The position numbers and the translations under genes were made by a program. Below, piece by piece: positions 45,547 to 56,961 of a stretch of 64,000 bases of DNA; the stretch's first letter is position 1; the number at the start of each line of letters is the position of its first letter. The DNA comes from Acanthococcus lagerstroemiae (taxonomy: Eukaryota > Arthropoda > Insecta > Hemiptera > Eriococcidae), in contig CM063113.1 in the NCBI GenBank assembly GCA_031841125.1, positions 42,314,197 through 42,378,196 of the forward strand. Direction: 5' to 3'. The notes beneath the pieces are model-generated. The model did no database searches and was not told the origin of the DNA. It was given only the letters and a program-made list of their open reading frames with translations.

Positions 45547-45936
45547 CAGGGTTGCCACTTTCTGGAAAACCTGGAAAAGTCAGGGAATTTGGTCAGTCAG
45601 GGAAAAGTCAGGGAATTTTCATTTAAGTCAGGGAAATTTTCTGAAAATAACAAACGAGTTCGTATTTTATCAGAGTAAACTTTTTTTATCTGTTGGAATG
45701 GACTCAACTTTCTTTGAGTATTTCTAATATTGAAAAATATTACATAAATTACATCTGCACCTTCTTCTTCTCGATAGCGATTTTAAAAATCTGTATTGTA
45801 AAAAATTTCTGTGACTCTCCTCCCTCTGGGCTTTCTCGGAATCCTGTAAAAAAAGTCAGGGAAAACCGGGAAAAGTTGGCCTGGAAAACCGGGAAAAGTC
45901 AGGGAAAACCAATCCTGAAAAAAAGTGGCAACCCTG
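45547..45936. mobile_element. CAGGGT-type MITE, copy 4, TSD AATCC
   Basis: Left end CAGGGTTGCCACTTTCTGG; right end AAAAAGTGGCAACCCTG. TSD AATCC is perfect at 45,542-45,546 and 45,937-45,941. GTCAGGGAAAAGTCAGGGAA and CCGGGAAAAGTC blocks lie inside both ends. Frames at 45,512 and 45,693 are accidents. Confidence 0.85.
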
Positions 45937-46275
45937 AATCCTTTTTTGTTTTCGATCACCTAATTTGTTTAGAGACCCCTCGGTCTAGAATCAGTCTATC
46001 TTTCTTTGCATATAAGGAATCACAGAAAAATAGTGTGAATATATTTTTTAAACCCCTGTTGGACTTTCGTGTTTTTTTTTTTGCACACACGGGTCCTTAG
46101 ACAAATTATCTGATCTCTTCGGATCGTCTGACTTTTTTTAGAGGCCTCCTGCCAGTGTCGTGTAATTTTTCTTTGCCGTAAGGAGCCCTAGCGAAATGGT
46201 CTGACTTTTCTGAAGACGTGAAAGGACTGTGAAAATCGGTGCAACCTTCCTCTCTGGCGGATCCTCTAGAACATT

Positions 46276-47555
46276 TGTGTCATTCCACGGTAAAAGGTCC
46301 CTCCTGGTCGAAATGGAGTTAACAATACTACGTTATACTCGAGAGAATTTTCGTTAAAATGAGCCCTTGTCGAGGTCCATACGTTAAAAACCCACTGCAG
46401 TACGACACAAAGAACATGAAGTAGCGAAAATCCTGATTTCGAGAAAACGGTGTGTTAAGTTTTGCAACACTGAATCGCGTGAGAATAGCGCTCTTGAACT
46501 CTATAGAAGGGGACAGATGAATGATTCTACGTTCATTGGCAAGTCAACACTGTAGTTTACCTTTTCCAACCTCGTTTCACGTGTATTCATTCTAGCGAGT
46601 AGCGATGTGAAGAGAAGTTGTACCCTGTTCCTCATTTCCTCCTACCAGACCACCTCATTCTCATTCTACGTTGTAGTATTCCGCATTCACATGCTTATAC
46701 CGCTGTTCTGTGAACTGCTGCCAACCTCAAGATAAATCTTAAGATCTCAAGATTTTGAGGTTTTCCTCAAGATGACAAAAGAGTTTTCACATTTACATAA
46801 AACTGACATTGCTTTTTTAAATTTTTCACTTCCAAAATTTGCAAATGAAAAATTTATTGCCTTATGTGAGTAATAAGCTCTCAGATTTTACACAGAAATG
46901 GAAATTTAGAATATATCTGTGATCTGTTACAAGAAAAAGGCCCTTAGAACAGTTCGATGCCACTAATATAAGTCCACAGTACTTAAGAACAAAAGTGGGG
47001 AAAAAAAGGAAAATCTTTAGGATTGTGAGCAGAACAGAGGATGGAGGGGTTAAAACAACAAATGTGATAAGTCAGTAAACATTTTATGGTTGGGCAACAT
47101 AGGAAAGACGAAAAATTTTGTCTCAAGATTTGTTGAGAAATCTCAAGATTTTTTATGCAGAATCCTGGGATTTTTCAACGGGCTTGGTTGGCATCAATGG
47201 TTCGGTGCTGTGTACGATTATAAGAAACCAGCTGTTAGCATTCGAATTACGTGTATTTTTTTAAATGCAAAATTAATGTTCATTCTGATAAAATAACCGA
47301 TAAGAACTGAGAATCTTATCAATCGACCACTTGGGACCATTTCAAAATCATGTAGTTTGATACTTCAAATCGATATTTCGATATGTTATTGGAAGTGATC
47401 GAGTCTGCAGTCAATTCCAACGAAAAGAGAATAGTTCAAAGGACCTAAATTGATCTAAATACGAAATCGCCTTTTTTGACCCTAATCACTAATTTTTTGC
47501 TCTTGCTTGAAAACTATGATCGACCAGGTGGGACCTTTTACTATGGAATGACACA
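46276..47555. mobile_element. 1.28 kb non-autonomous TIR element
   Basis: Ends are inverted over about 36 bases with three mismatches: the left begins TGTGTCATTCCACGGTAAAA and the reverse complement of the right begins TGTGTCATTCCATAGTAAAA, both continuing GGTCCCWCCTGGTCG. Inside there is no frame above 70 codons. A CTCAAGATTTTGAGG-like segment recurs at about 46,740-46,780 and 47,110-47,155. No clear TSD was found, so the superfamily is open. Confidence 0.7.
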
Positions 47556-47966
47556 TCTGTTGCCTGGGCTTTTCACCTTCAATCGGTACTGTAAGGCCTA
47601 TGTTTGTAAAGGACGTTTCTTACAGGAATATTCAAAATAACTGATTGATAGAAAATCTTCCTTCTGTCGTAAAACGTGACGTATCTGTGCTTGTTGTTTT
47701 ACTTATTATTATCATGTTGTGGGTGTATCGGAGTTTTGTCCGAGACAGGTATCTTGTCCAGATCAGAGCAAAGGCATACGAAGTAAAAAAAAAAACAAAA
47801 AAAAAACGGGATAGTGTGAAGAAAGCGCGTATATGGAGCGATTAGTGGTACGAACAAATCTCACCGTGAGTGCTCAAGTATAAACTGTAACTGTGACTGA
47901 TGTCCTGCCCTGCCCATAGAAGGAGAAACAAGTAACTTTGCTATTCGAAAAGGGTAGGCTGTAAAG

Positions 47967-48135
47967 TAAAGCCCTCCACACGGGAGAGTATAATGGGTCG
48001 CCATCTTGGCGCACATCGTGCCCGTGAATGCCGAATCCGACTATGCGGAGCGTATCGCGTAGTCAATATTCGGCATCGATGGGCGCGATGTAAGTCAAAA
48101 TGACGGCCCATTATACTTGGGTATGTAGGGCTTTA
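47967..48135. mobile_element. 169 bp foldback MITE, 7-bp TSD
   Basis: TAAAGCCCT at the left and AGGGCTTTA at the right start arms that pair along nearly the whole element (GTATAATGGG / CCCATTATAC, GAATGCCGAAT / ATTCGGCATCG). TGTAAAG flanks both sides (47,960-47,966 and 48,136-48,142). Such a nearly full palindrome is typical of MITEs; the 7-bp TSD leaves the superfamily uncertain. Confidence 0.75.
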
Positions 48136-48518
48136 TGTAAAGTAGAGATGGGTCCTTCTTTCTGGAATATAGCTTCAATTCAGTTGAACAATTCACTTGA
48201 ATGAATGAATGAATCCGATTCATTGAATGACAGGACATCAAACTACGAAGCTGCAGACTGCAGTCGCGCTGCTCTATCACTCTGTCAACAAAATGAACGC
48301 ACTCTGCAATGAATTCAATGAAACAATACTGAATTTAAATGAAACCCATTCCTGGAGCTAGAAAACGTTCTTATCATCTAATTCAGGTGGCATTTCCGAA
48401 AATCAAAAAGCGTAATTGTTCTTCCTGCCCTAGAGACGAAGGTGAATTTTATTTCATTTGGATTTAAATGAAGTTTGCAGTTTGAGAATCCATAACCAAG
48501 ATTATCACCAATGCTGTT

Positions 48519-48725
48519 CGAAGTCTGGTTGGCCGAGTGGATAGCACGTTGGTCTCGGAATCCGAAGGTCCCGGGTTCGAACCCACGTAGCAACTCGCCA
48601 GATTTCGACCTGGGCCGGTTTTTCGGCCAGAAGGGAAGAGGGCTAAGACAGCCCTAACAGCCTCCCCGACGTCTCTAAAGCAATGCTCGGAAGGGCGGAT
48701 TCCAGGGCTCGGGTTGAAAGCAAAT
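48519..48725 (+). mobile_element. tRNA-derived SINE
   Basis: The head (48,523-48,596) carries A box TGGCCGAGTGG (48,530-48,540) and B box GGTTCGAACCC (48,574-48,584), 33 bases apart, as in tRNAs. The following body (GGGCCGGTTTTTCGGCC hairpin, CCCCGACGTCTCTAAAG, GAAGGGCGGATTCCAGGG) is non-tRNA and is found again, inverted, at 43,690-43,742. It would be transcribed by Pol III and mobilised by a partner LINE. The minus-strand 71-residue frame over the B box is spurious. Confidence 0.8.
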
Positions 48726-49074
48726 TAGGAATAGGTCACCAATGCTATTGAGACATGTGACTTGTCATGAGAAAACTAGGAGTTCTTATGACAGGTCGTC
48801 CATGTTAAGAGGCATGCAGTTTTGAGAACATCGGAAGTGCAGTTCTTCTTTAATAGCCTCGCGATAAATAATACGTTTGACAACTTTTTCTCAATTAGCT
48901 AGATGATATTGCAGTTTACCTTTTCGATTCGTCGAATAATATTTACGCTGATATTTTCTTAGTTCATTTATAGTCTCTGTTATAATATTTCTCCGGATGG
49001 AAAGATGACATTAATAAATTTCTAAAAAGTAATAACTTCCAAAGAATAGTCAGGACTAGGAATGAAAGGGAGCA

Positions 49075-49205
49075 TTTACAGCAGACCTTTGCCCGACATG
49101 GGTCAGGGGAGGAGCGAGCCCCACTTCGAGGCCGCTAATTCATTATATATTATGAAAAATATTGTTGATTCCCCTAAATAAAGGTTTTTTGAATTTTGAA
49201 TTAAA
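49075..49205 (+). other. Possible LINE 3' end
   Basis: GACCTTTGCCCGACATGG, GAGCCCCACTTCGAGGCCGC, then AAATAAAGG and TTTGAATTTTGAATTAAAT. The ending with an A/T-rich tail after an AATAAA-like signal is typical of LINE 3' ends. No coding part could be tied to it. Confidence 0.35.
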
Positions 49206-51235
49206 TAATATTTCTCCTGGATGCTTCTTGTAATATTTACGATTCTACTTCTGGTGTTCTAATCTATATTTTGCAAACTTTTCGTGCATCATATAGTAAG
49301 GTTTTTATCCTGCACGTGTTCTCTAGCTAATTGTTCATTTGCGGTATCGCACATTCTCACAATCGCCACAGAGGGGAGCGCTGGTGTTGTTTCGTCTTCA
49401 GAAGAAGACAGCCACAACGATAAGGCTTCATCGTTCGAAACCTCAAACAGAATAACAAAATTACCATTAATACTTGATGCTTACTTTTCCAAAATGGAAG
49501 AGAAAAGTTTGTGGAATACATATTGGGTTCAATCTCGAAAGAAACTTTTTATTTTCTGGAAAGGAGGAGGAAATTTAAGGGAACTGGAATTCTCTGAACA
49601 GGCGACTGGCCATAGGGTTCTCTTCCTCAGATCTTATTCCCCTAACTCACCTACTGTCAAGATTATCGAAGCCTAATATGTCAAGAGAAAGTCGAATTAA
49701 ATGCATTGAATATTAGATGTACGTATCTTGTAAGTTGATAATCACCGAAATCGATTTCATAAAATTGGACGAATTACAAAATTCTCTGGCTGGTGGACTC
49801 TCGAGTTCTGCGAGAATGAAATGCATTTCGAATTCGTTTGGTATTCAAAGCTGAAAGCATCTGCATAATTCCGTGCAGTTTCATCGTTATTACGTCATCG
49901 AAAATCTCATTTTTCCTTTCTAGCATATACGCTTAAAAAAGTCTCTTTTCGTGTTGAAATATTCTCGAAAGCATACATGTAACGTGTAATGATCCATCGA
50001 AGATCGAATGTGGCATCCCGACTCGATCACTGGTACTCGTTGATCCGTTTATAAGCATCTAACTATCTAGGTACACTACCTCGCCATACAACATATCAGT
50101 ATTGCCCATAATAAACGAGCCTTTCGTGACAATAGAGATGGCAGCACGCATATGGCAGGATGGCAGAATTTTCCTATATACGTCCAGCTTGCCAAACCGA
50201 TTATATAATTCCGCATTTGCTAATTAAATTATTCATTCAAAGGTGTAATTGTGCGTAAAATAAATAATAATACAAAAAATATACAAATAAATAAAAAAGA
50301 TAGAAAGAAAAAAAGTGAAGAAACGCAACAGGTCACGAAACAGTCGTAACTTGAACCCTGAAAGCTATCTAGGTCAGACGTTTGAAAACCACTTTTTGAA
50401 CCGTAAATTCAACCGATCTGTATTAAAAAACCGTTAAATATGATGTATGTGTACTTCGAAATACCTGTTTTGCGGTATCAGATAATTCACGTGTCCGTGT
50501 TTGTAATTCTCGAAGTCGAGTATTTGGACGCTCCCCCTTCTGAACTGCATTCTTTGTTTGGTCAGGGCTCGGCGGAGAGCGAGAGTGAAACCATGTGGAA
50601 GCAATCACTGCTGACGTCATCACAGGAATTAGTATGAAAATGATGAAGCCTTTGAATTCCAAACTATAAAAGAAATAAGTTCATTCCAAATCCACTCAAA
50701 GACCCCTCACCCCTCCCGCCCATCAAAAAATTAACTCTTCTTCTTTGATTCTATTTTCCTAAATCCGGAAATTAAGTGACCCGGTTTTCAGACGTCCTTC
50801 ATAATGCTTCTCCATTCCTCTCGGCCCTCTCTGCAACCCGCATTATGAAGGAACCATATTTCAGTGATTACAGCCTCTTACACATGTTTAGAGCATTCGA
50901 GGACATCTGTAGTTTTGATAAATAACATAACCAATTGTCCAGTCAAAATAGCATTTATTACGATCGAAGGTTTTTGGATTATTGCGCGGACTGGCCCACT
51001 TAATGAGTCACATGAAACCCATTTCCCAACCCGTGTGCGGTTTCCATCACCCCCTTCGTCAGTTTTCCCCAAATCCCTCGAAAAGTATGAGCGATATTGG
51101 AGTGGTTTATCGGATCAAAAATACGCGCTCCAAAATTCCCTGCAAAGTTATACCAAACATAGTGGCCTTTCACTCAAAGAAAAGAACAGTAAAAGTGATC
51201 CACACCCAAAAAGTAGGTATTTTTCAATGTTTCAT
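49206..51235. other. No recognised gene; one 130-codon frame
   Basis: A plus frame at 49,284-49,676 (130 codons; LPLILDAYFSKMEEKSLWNT in the middle) is not low-complexity but matches no family I know. The ATG choice is arbitrary and there is no promoter or splice evidence. The rest, including frames at 50,423-50,662 and the first part of the frame at 50,864, appears non-coding. Confidence 0.3.
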
Positions 51236-51239
51236 TTCC

Positions 51240-51871
51240 CCCTAACCAAACTAGTTTGGTACTTGGAATCTAATAACAGACTTTCAGCGTTCCAGTACGG
51301 CTTTCTTAAATCTCGATCAACACTCATGGCCCTGGCTGATCTGCAGGGACAAATTTGCGATGCATTTTCAACTGGAAATCATCTGTTCTCAATATTCTTT
51401 GATATGGAAAAGACCTTCGATAGAGTATGAAGATATTACATCTGCTCTCTACTTCATAAATACGGTTTACGGCAAAACCGTTTCATTAGGGTACGTGTGG
51501 GAGGACATCTTTCTTGCCCCCGACCGCTCGTCAGTAGAGTCCCACAAGGCTCAGTCCTCTGCGTAACCTTGTTTTTGATTGCTATTAATGAGATCACTCT
51601 CCAGGTTCGTTTCCCTCTCACACAAATACTGTTTGCCGATGACTTGAGCATTCACCTCAATTCTAAAAATCCACAACGTGCCCATAGACTACTCCAAGAA
51701 AATATAAAACTAATCGAAACATGGTCCTCTAGACACAGATTCCGTATATCACCAAGCAAAACAGAATTCACGATGTTCCAGCATCGAACAAACAGTCTAA
51801 CTTTCCCACTTTTTCTACTCAACTCACAATCGATTCCTCGCTCCAGTTCAGTCCAATTTCTCGGCCCTTGA
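51240..51871 (+). pseudogene. I-like LINE reverse transcriptase, partial
   Basis: Two frames cover the RT palm. The first (to 51,430) has LSAFQYGFLKSRSTLMALAD and FSIFFDMEKTFDRV, where the catalytic Asp of the D-x-x-K-x-F-D block is kept. After a stop and shift, the second (51,497-51,871) has SRVPQGSVLCVTLFLIAIN, QILFADDLSIHL (both catalytic Asp present) and RISPSKTEF. The usual fingers are missing at the 5' end. Confidence 0.9.
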
Positions 51872-52020
51872 CGCTCGCCTCTCCTGGTTACCTCATATAA
51901 AACACATAAAAGCCAAAATGTATGCGCTCACTCAATGTTCTGAAGTGCCTCTCACATCCTTTTAAAGGATGTAGCAGAGGACTACTCATTTAGTTATACC
52001 AGACTCTGATCCGATCCGTC

Positions 52021-52491
52021 ATGGATTACGGATCACCCATGTATGGACTTGCCCCTTCCTCATACTTGAAGCTTCTTGACGCCGTTCAAAATGCGGGTTT
52101 ACGTATCGCCATTGGCGCCTTTCGCACTAGCCCAGCTTCGAGTATGTGTGCCGATGTTGGAAGTCCTCCTCTCTCTCACCGCCGGATGCAAATCACTGCC
52201 AACCGTCTCGTTACGATAGCACGCAACCCTAATCTTCCTGCCTATGAGTATCCCTTTAACCCTTCAAACTACACCCCTGTTCCTAAATCCTCACTGCTTT
52301 TATGTTCACACTTTGAAAGGAAACTGTCCCGTACCTGGTCCTACAATTCACTACCAACAATCCATACGTCGACCCCACTCTGGTTGTTGAACCTTCCTCC
52401 ATGCAGTTTCGAACTTACAGAGTTCCCTAAAAAATGTACATCCCCAAGTTTGTCGGACACATATACGGGAAATTCTGGACCGCTTCTCTGA
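52021..52491 (+). pseudogene. I-like LINE RT thumb/connection
   Basis: A 156-codon frame with MDYGSPMYGLAPSSYLKLLD and VQNAGLRIAIGAFRTSPASS, the conserved stretch between RT and RNase H in I-group elements, followed by MQITANRLVTIARNPNLPAY. The frame is lost near 52,491, just before the RNase H start (LCFTDGSKYDRRTAYAYY near 52,500). Confidence 0.85.
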
Positions 52492-52499
52492 CCACATCC

Positions 52500-53171
52500 T
52501 ATGCTTCACTGATGGTTCAAAGTACGACCGGCGCACCGCTTACGCCTACTACTACACTCCTTCCAACTTAAAAACACAGCTTTCATCTACACAGCCGAAT
52601 TCCATGCTATCCTACCGTGCCTAGTCACGATCTCCTCGCTCGAAGACCCACCCCCACCCGCTATCTTGTCCTCTCAGATTAAAAACACAGCTTTCATCTA
52701 CACAGCCGAATTCCATGCTATCCTACCGTGCCTAGTCACGATCTCCTCGCTCGAAGACCCACCCCCACCCGCTATCTTGTCCTCTCAGATTCACATTCCT
52801 CTTTAAGGTCTATTTCTGATCGCCTTCTAACGCACGCTCTCGTCCAACGCATCCATCTCATTCTCCATCTCATTTCCTCTACTACCAAGAGCATTTCACT
52901 CATCTGGATCCCATGCCATATTGGTATCCCAGGAAATGAGTCAGTTGATCAAGTAGCACAGCAAGTTACACAGCTTTCATCACTCATCACCTCCCTACCT
53001 CTACAGATCTCACTTCCGCCATTCGCCAGACCATTTTGCATAAGTGGTTTAAAGAGTGACGGCATCAAGCTTCTCGGCACAACAAGCTCGCACAAATCAA
53101 GCTTACACCTGTGCCATGGTCAACGTCCCAACGTTCCTCCCGCCGCGAGGAAGCTATCATCACCCGCCTAA
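52500..53171 (+). pseudogene. I-like LINE RNase H domain, frameshifted
   Basis: RNase H would remove the RNA strand during second-strand synthesis. Catalytic segments are visible in different frames: FTDGSKYD (first Asp, 52,500), IYTAEFHAILPC (Glu, near 52,590), LSDSHSSLRSI (Asp, near 52,790) and IPGNESVDQVAQ (His/Asp region, near 52,935). Positions 52,568-52,789 contain a perfect tandem duplication that repeats the Glu segment. Confidence 0.85.
52568..52789 (+). repeat. Perfect 111 bp tandem duplication
   Basis: Copies 52,568-52,678 and 52,679-52,789 appear identical, starting TTAAAAACACAGCTTTCATC. 111 is a multiple of three, so it does not itself shift the frame. It repeats the RNase H Glu motif. 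Confidence 0.9.
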
Positions 53172-53335
53172 GGATTGGGCATACGCGCCTCACACATATT
53201 ATGCATCTTCTCACTAACCTTTATCCTCTCAGCTGCCCACACTGTGAGGATGAAAACCCTCTTACCGTGGACCATCTCTTCTCATGCCCCTCCCTCTCTT
53301 GCCTTCGTAACTCTCACCACGTCCCCCCGTAGTCG
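53171..53335 (+). pseudogene. I-like LINE C-terminal CCHC-type tail
   Basis: RLRIGHTRLTHIMHLLTN then CPHCEDENPLTVDHLFSCPS, a C-X2-C-X8-H-X4-C-like finger typical of the extreme C-terminus of I-group ORF2. The frame ends at about 53,330, followed by a short tail and the 3' UTR. Confidence 0.8.
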
Positions 53336-53606
53336 GATTTTGGCCCTCTCCCACAAGCACATAAGTAACACCCTCACCTACCTTTCCGCTGCTGGATACC
53401 TCTGCGACATATAGACAACAACCAACAACCTTTTCCGAGCCCATAGCCCAAGAGTGTAGCTCCGTGGTCCAATATAGGTAAAATTAAAAAAAATAACATA
53501 AAAAAGAGGAAAATTATGCGAGATAACGGAAACATTCATCACACTAAGATTCTGTTTACAATTCCTTACAAAATAGTACCAAATATGATACCCTTAACAT
53601 CAATTA

Positions 53607-53700
53607 CAGGGTGTCTACTGGTGCTGAAAAGTCCTGAATTTTGATAGTAGGTCCTGAAAGTCCTGGAAAGTGCTGAAATTTAAAAAAAAAAATTGAAAAG
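53607..53700. mobile_element. CAGGGT-type MITE, left end only
   Basis: CAGGGTGTCTACTGG followed by repeated GTCCTGAAAGTCCTGGAAAG, the counterpart of GTCAGGGAAAAGTC in other copies. No matching right end was found, so it is truncated. Confidence 0.55.
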
Positions 53701-54468
53701 TCTTTCATTTTTATTCAAAATACTTAAATTTTTTGCGATTCGTATGATTGGTCATTAGTTAGGGAGAAAGAAGGAGGGAGGGGGTAAAGGGGATAAAACA
53801 ATTGGAAACCAAAAGAAGATTTGCACACTCGAGGAAAAGATGGAAAATATGCCAGCTACAGTCTTGCAAAGGATCCTGTAAAAGTACTTCATTTTTACTT
53901 TTCGATTTCTGTAGACACGCTGTCATAGGGACCACCTCAGGCAGCCACCAAGAAAGTATGGCCTGTCGAAATACTTCAAAGGATATTTAAATAACCGCGA
54001 AGAAAACAGGATCCCTGTCGGTCAACTGTCAAGGGCACAAATGAAATTCCTGGGGGGCAACGCAGTTCAGGACTTATTCTTCCTATCCCACCCATCCTAT
54101 CCTTAATTTTAACGCAAACCTTTCAAAGAAGGTGACACTCGAAAAAGCCGATTCATGCTGCGAGAAATGCGTGCAGTCTATGCTCAGAAGCCATGAAAGA
54201 GAAAAAAGAGAGGGACGCCAGCCAAGGAATCGCTTTCCAAAGCCATGCAGCGCAACGCTTCAGAGAAACAGTAAAGGAGCTCCAGAACAGGAAGTGGAAG
54301 GTTCTCGTAAATGTTCGTCGTAAGGAATTAGACATCGAAATCAAAAAGTTAGTGTCTGCCTAAGTATCAAATGTATAAATCGTTAATAGACCTTTTCATG
54401 GGCGACGTCATGTTGACTCATGAGGAGGACTGTTGCGCAGCTGCTCCAGCACTCGCAGCAGTTCGCAG

Positions 54469-56913
54469 CAGGGATTAAAATCCAGGGTTGGGGGAAAACT
54501 TTTTTTTTTTAAAGAACAAAACAACCGTTCTTTTTGTTTGTTTTAAAACATGTTTTTATTTATTTATTTTTTTTTCGATGTTTTAAAACGTTTAACAACA
54601 CTGTTTTAAAACGTGTTTTTTTTTTGTTTTTTTCCCCTATTTCCTACATCTTGTCTTATATTTTTGTTCCGTTATTCGACCTTCAACTCTGACGTCACAC
54701 AGTGTGTTACTGTTAGCAAGAATACCCGTCGTTGGGCCAACAAATGTATTGATAATTATAGCAGCGTTTATTTTGGGTATCTATACATCGTTACCTTCAC
54801 TATACATGTGTCGGCCCGCGTCGCGGGTCGGAAGGGGTACCGAACTCCTCCCACCTATTTTCCAGTGCTTTACCCGCCCATTTCTGGGTATACGCCTCCC
54901 CTATTTCCCTCCATTTTTTTCTGTTCAAAGTATATCTCCTTCACATAGGTCCGAGTTCCTTTCGGAATTCTTCCCGCCATCGGGTGATTGGCCTTCCTCT
55001 TTCTCTTTTATGGTCGTATGGAGTCCATCCCTCTATTTTCCTTTCCCATCTCCCCTCCTGTCTTAAAATGTGACCTCCGTACCTCCATTTATATTTTTTT
55101 CACCTCCTCCCCGATATCCGTCAGTCTAGTTTTGGCCCTTATCGTGGATATTTCCACTTTATCTTTCCTTCTGATTCCCAGCATACTACGTTCCATCGCC
55201 CTTTGGGTGGTTCGCAACCTGCTTACATTAGCTGTAGTTAGCGCCCATGTCTGCGCACCGTATGTCATTGTTGGTAGGATACAGCTCCGCCAGACTTCCG
55301 CTTTCGTCGATACTGGAAGTTTGCCTTTAAATATGTTTTTCAGGCTCCAGTATTTTCCCCACCCGTTTTGAATTCTACATGAGATTTCTCGCTCTCTGGC
55401 CCCCTTGAACGATAGAATTTGTCCCAGGTACTTGACCTCGTTTACCCACTCGATCTTTTCTCCCATTAACGAAATTTCAACTTCGCACGCATTTGATAGT
55501 AATTTCGTTTTGTCCAATTAATTTCTAATCCAGCTTTTTTACATGCATTGATAAATTCGTTTGCGTTGTTCACTAACTCTGTCACATCCTTTGCAATCAA
55601 CACCACGTCTTCGGCAAATCTCAGGTTGTTTATAAATTCCCCATCTATTCTCAGCCCCGTCCCTTCCCATTTCATTTGCCGCATTGCTTCCTCTAGGACA
55701 CAGTTAAACAGATTTGGTGACAATGGGTCTCCTTGTCTGACTCCCCTCTCAATATTGAAGTTTTCCCCACGTTTGTCCAATTCTACATATGCTGAGGCAC
55801 CGTCATAAACATTTTAAATTATATTTATTTCTTTTTGTCCTATCCCCTTTGCCTTCCGCGCCTTCCAGAGATATCTGTGGTCTACCGAGTCGAAAGCCTT
55901 TGAGAAGTCTATTAAAAGAAAGTAAATATCGAAATTGTATTCTTTTGCTTTTTCAATAATTTGGTTCAAAATGAAGATTTGGTCTATCGTGGAGTGATTC
56001 CTTCTGAACCCGGCTTGCTCCCTTGGTTGGTGCCAATCGAGCTGCAGGTAGAGTCTATCTTTTAAAATTTTCATGAACAATTTCCCCAAATTTGAAGTAA
56101 GACTAATAGGCCTGTAGTTTTTAGTTTCTTCTTTTTTCCCCTTTTTGAATTGCAAAATTATTTTTGCCTCCCTCCATTGTAATGGGGTGGTTTCCTCCTC
56201 CAGAATTCTGTTGAATAGTTTCGTTAAGATAGGAATCAGTTCTTCCGCAAAAGACTTTAGTGTCCGATTGTCAATCCCATCTGGACCTACTGCTTTGTCC
56301 ACCTTGCTCGAGTATATATTATATCTGATATCAAATCATTCTGTAAATTTTTGCGTGAAAGTCTGAAATTTATTTGTACTTGACAAATTATTTTGGTCCC
56401 GGTAAGTTTTGGGTGAGAAAATCCCAAATAAAATGAAGGGGAAAAAAGAACATGGTTAAAAAAAATCGCTTTAAAACACATATTCGTTTTAAAACAATAA
56501 TTGCTTTTTTTCATTGTTTTAAATTATGTTTAAAACGTGTTTTAAAACATGCCAGCCCTGCTGAAATCTAGCCGAAAGCCGAATGATTTCGGCATGAAAG
56601 GACTTTTTTCCGAAAACCAAAAAGTATAGACTACTGATAATGAGAATTGCTAAAAATCAACTCCTCAGAGTCCTAAACTCCCTAAAGATACCGAAGTGCT
56701 AGGACACCGGGGGGGGGGGATTATATTGTAAAAACAGCCCGCAAATCTGAAAATCGAAAGCTGGAAAGTCGAAAGTTGCACGATTTTGGCATGAAAGCTC
56801 AAGCCAAAAGTCAAAACCTGATTGAGTTCAAAGCCGAAAGCGGAAGCCGTATTTTTCATGGTCAAAAGCTAAAGCCGAAAGCGAAAGCTTTATCGTTTCG
56901 CTTTCAGTCCCTG
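54469..56913. mobile_element. 2,445 bp hAT-like element, TSD GTTCGCAG
   Basis: Ends CAGGGATTAAAATCC and (inverted) CAGGGACTGAAAGC. A perfect 8-bp TSD GTTCGCAG lies at 54,461-54,468 and 56,914-56,921, and joining across it restores the outer element arm. It contains TGTTTTAAAACATG-like repeats near 54,540-54,620 and 56,470-56,550, an RTE-like fragment, and AAAGCCGAAAGC text at the right end. No hAT transposase was seen, so it is non-autonomous. Confidence 0.8.
54810..56330 (-). pseudogene. RTE-like LINE reverse transcriptase, copy B
   Basis: Minus-strand RT fragment, 5' truncated. Order: VDKAVGPDGIDNRTLKSF (56,302), AKIILQFKKGKKEETKNYRP, EQAGFRRNHSTIDQIF, LLIDFSKAFDSVDHRYLW; then GVRQGDPLSPNLFN, LRFAEDVVLIAKD (the second catalytic block is FAED, one Asp replaced by Glu); then VKYLGQILSFKG, TYGAQTWAL and TQRAMERSMLGI. 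A shifted C-terminus continues to about 54,850 (GHILRQEG-like, GWTPYD-like). Frame breaks lie at about 55,500 and 55,810. It aligns with copy A at 11.8-14.3 kb. Confidence 0.9.
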
Positions 56914-56961
56914 GTTCGCAGCCTGCAGAGTCCAGCTTGTTTTGTTTACATTCATTTTACA

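Larger units (their letters stand above)
51236..53500 (+). mobile_element. I-like LINE, 5' truncated in RT
   Basis: Plus-strand non-LTR retrotransposon starting inside the RT and running through RNase H, a zinc-finger-like C-terminus and a 3' UTR, ending in an A-rich tail near 53,490 (GGTAAAATTAAAAAAAATA). The combination RT, RNase H and CX2C-H-C tail is characteristic of the I group. Frameshifts and a 111-bp tandem duplication disable it. Confidence 0.85.

Noticed and set aside
45693..46100. 135-codon plus-strand ORF
   Set aside because: Runs through the TIR and internal repeats of a CAGGGT-type MITE and past its TSD.
47645..47845. 66-codon frame with a hydrophobic helix and basic tail as a small membrane protein
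   Set aside because: No ATG start; the basic tail comes from an A-rich run.
48378..48593. Minus-strand 71-residue ORF with a GFEPGTFG-like motif
   Set aside because: It is the reverse translation of a tRNA-like B box in a SINE, a well-known annotation artefact.
54613..55371. Overlapping plus-strand ORFs of 111-127 codons with hydrophobic stretches
   Set aside because: Antisense shadow of RTE copy B.
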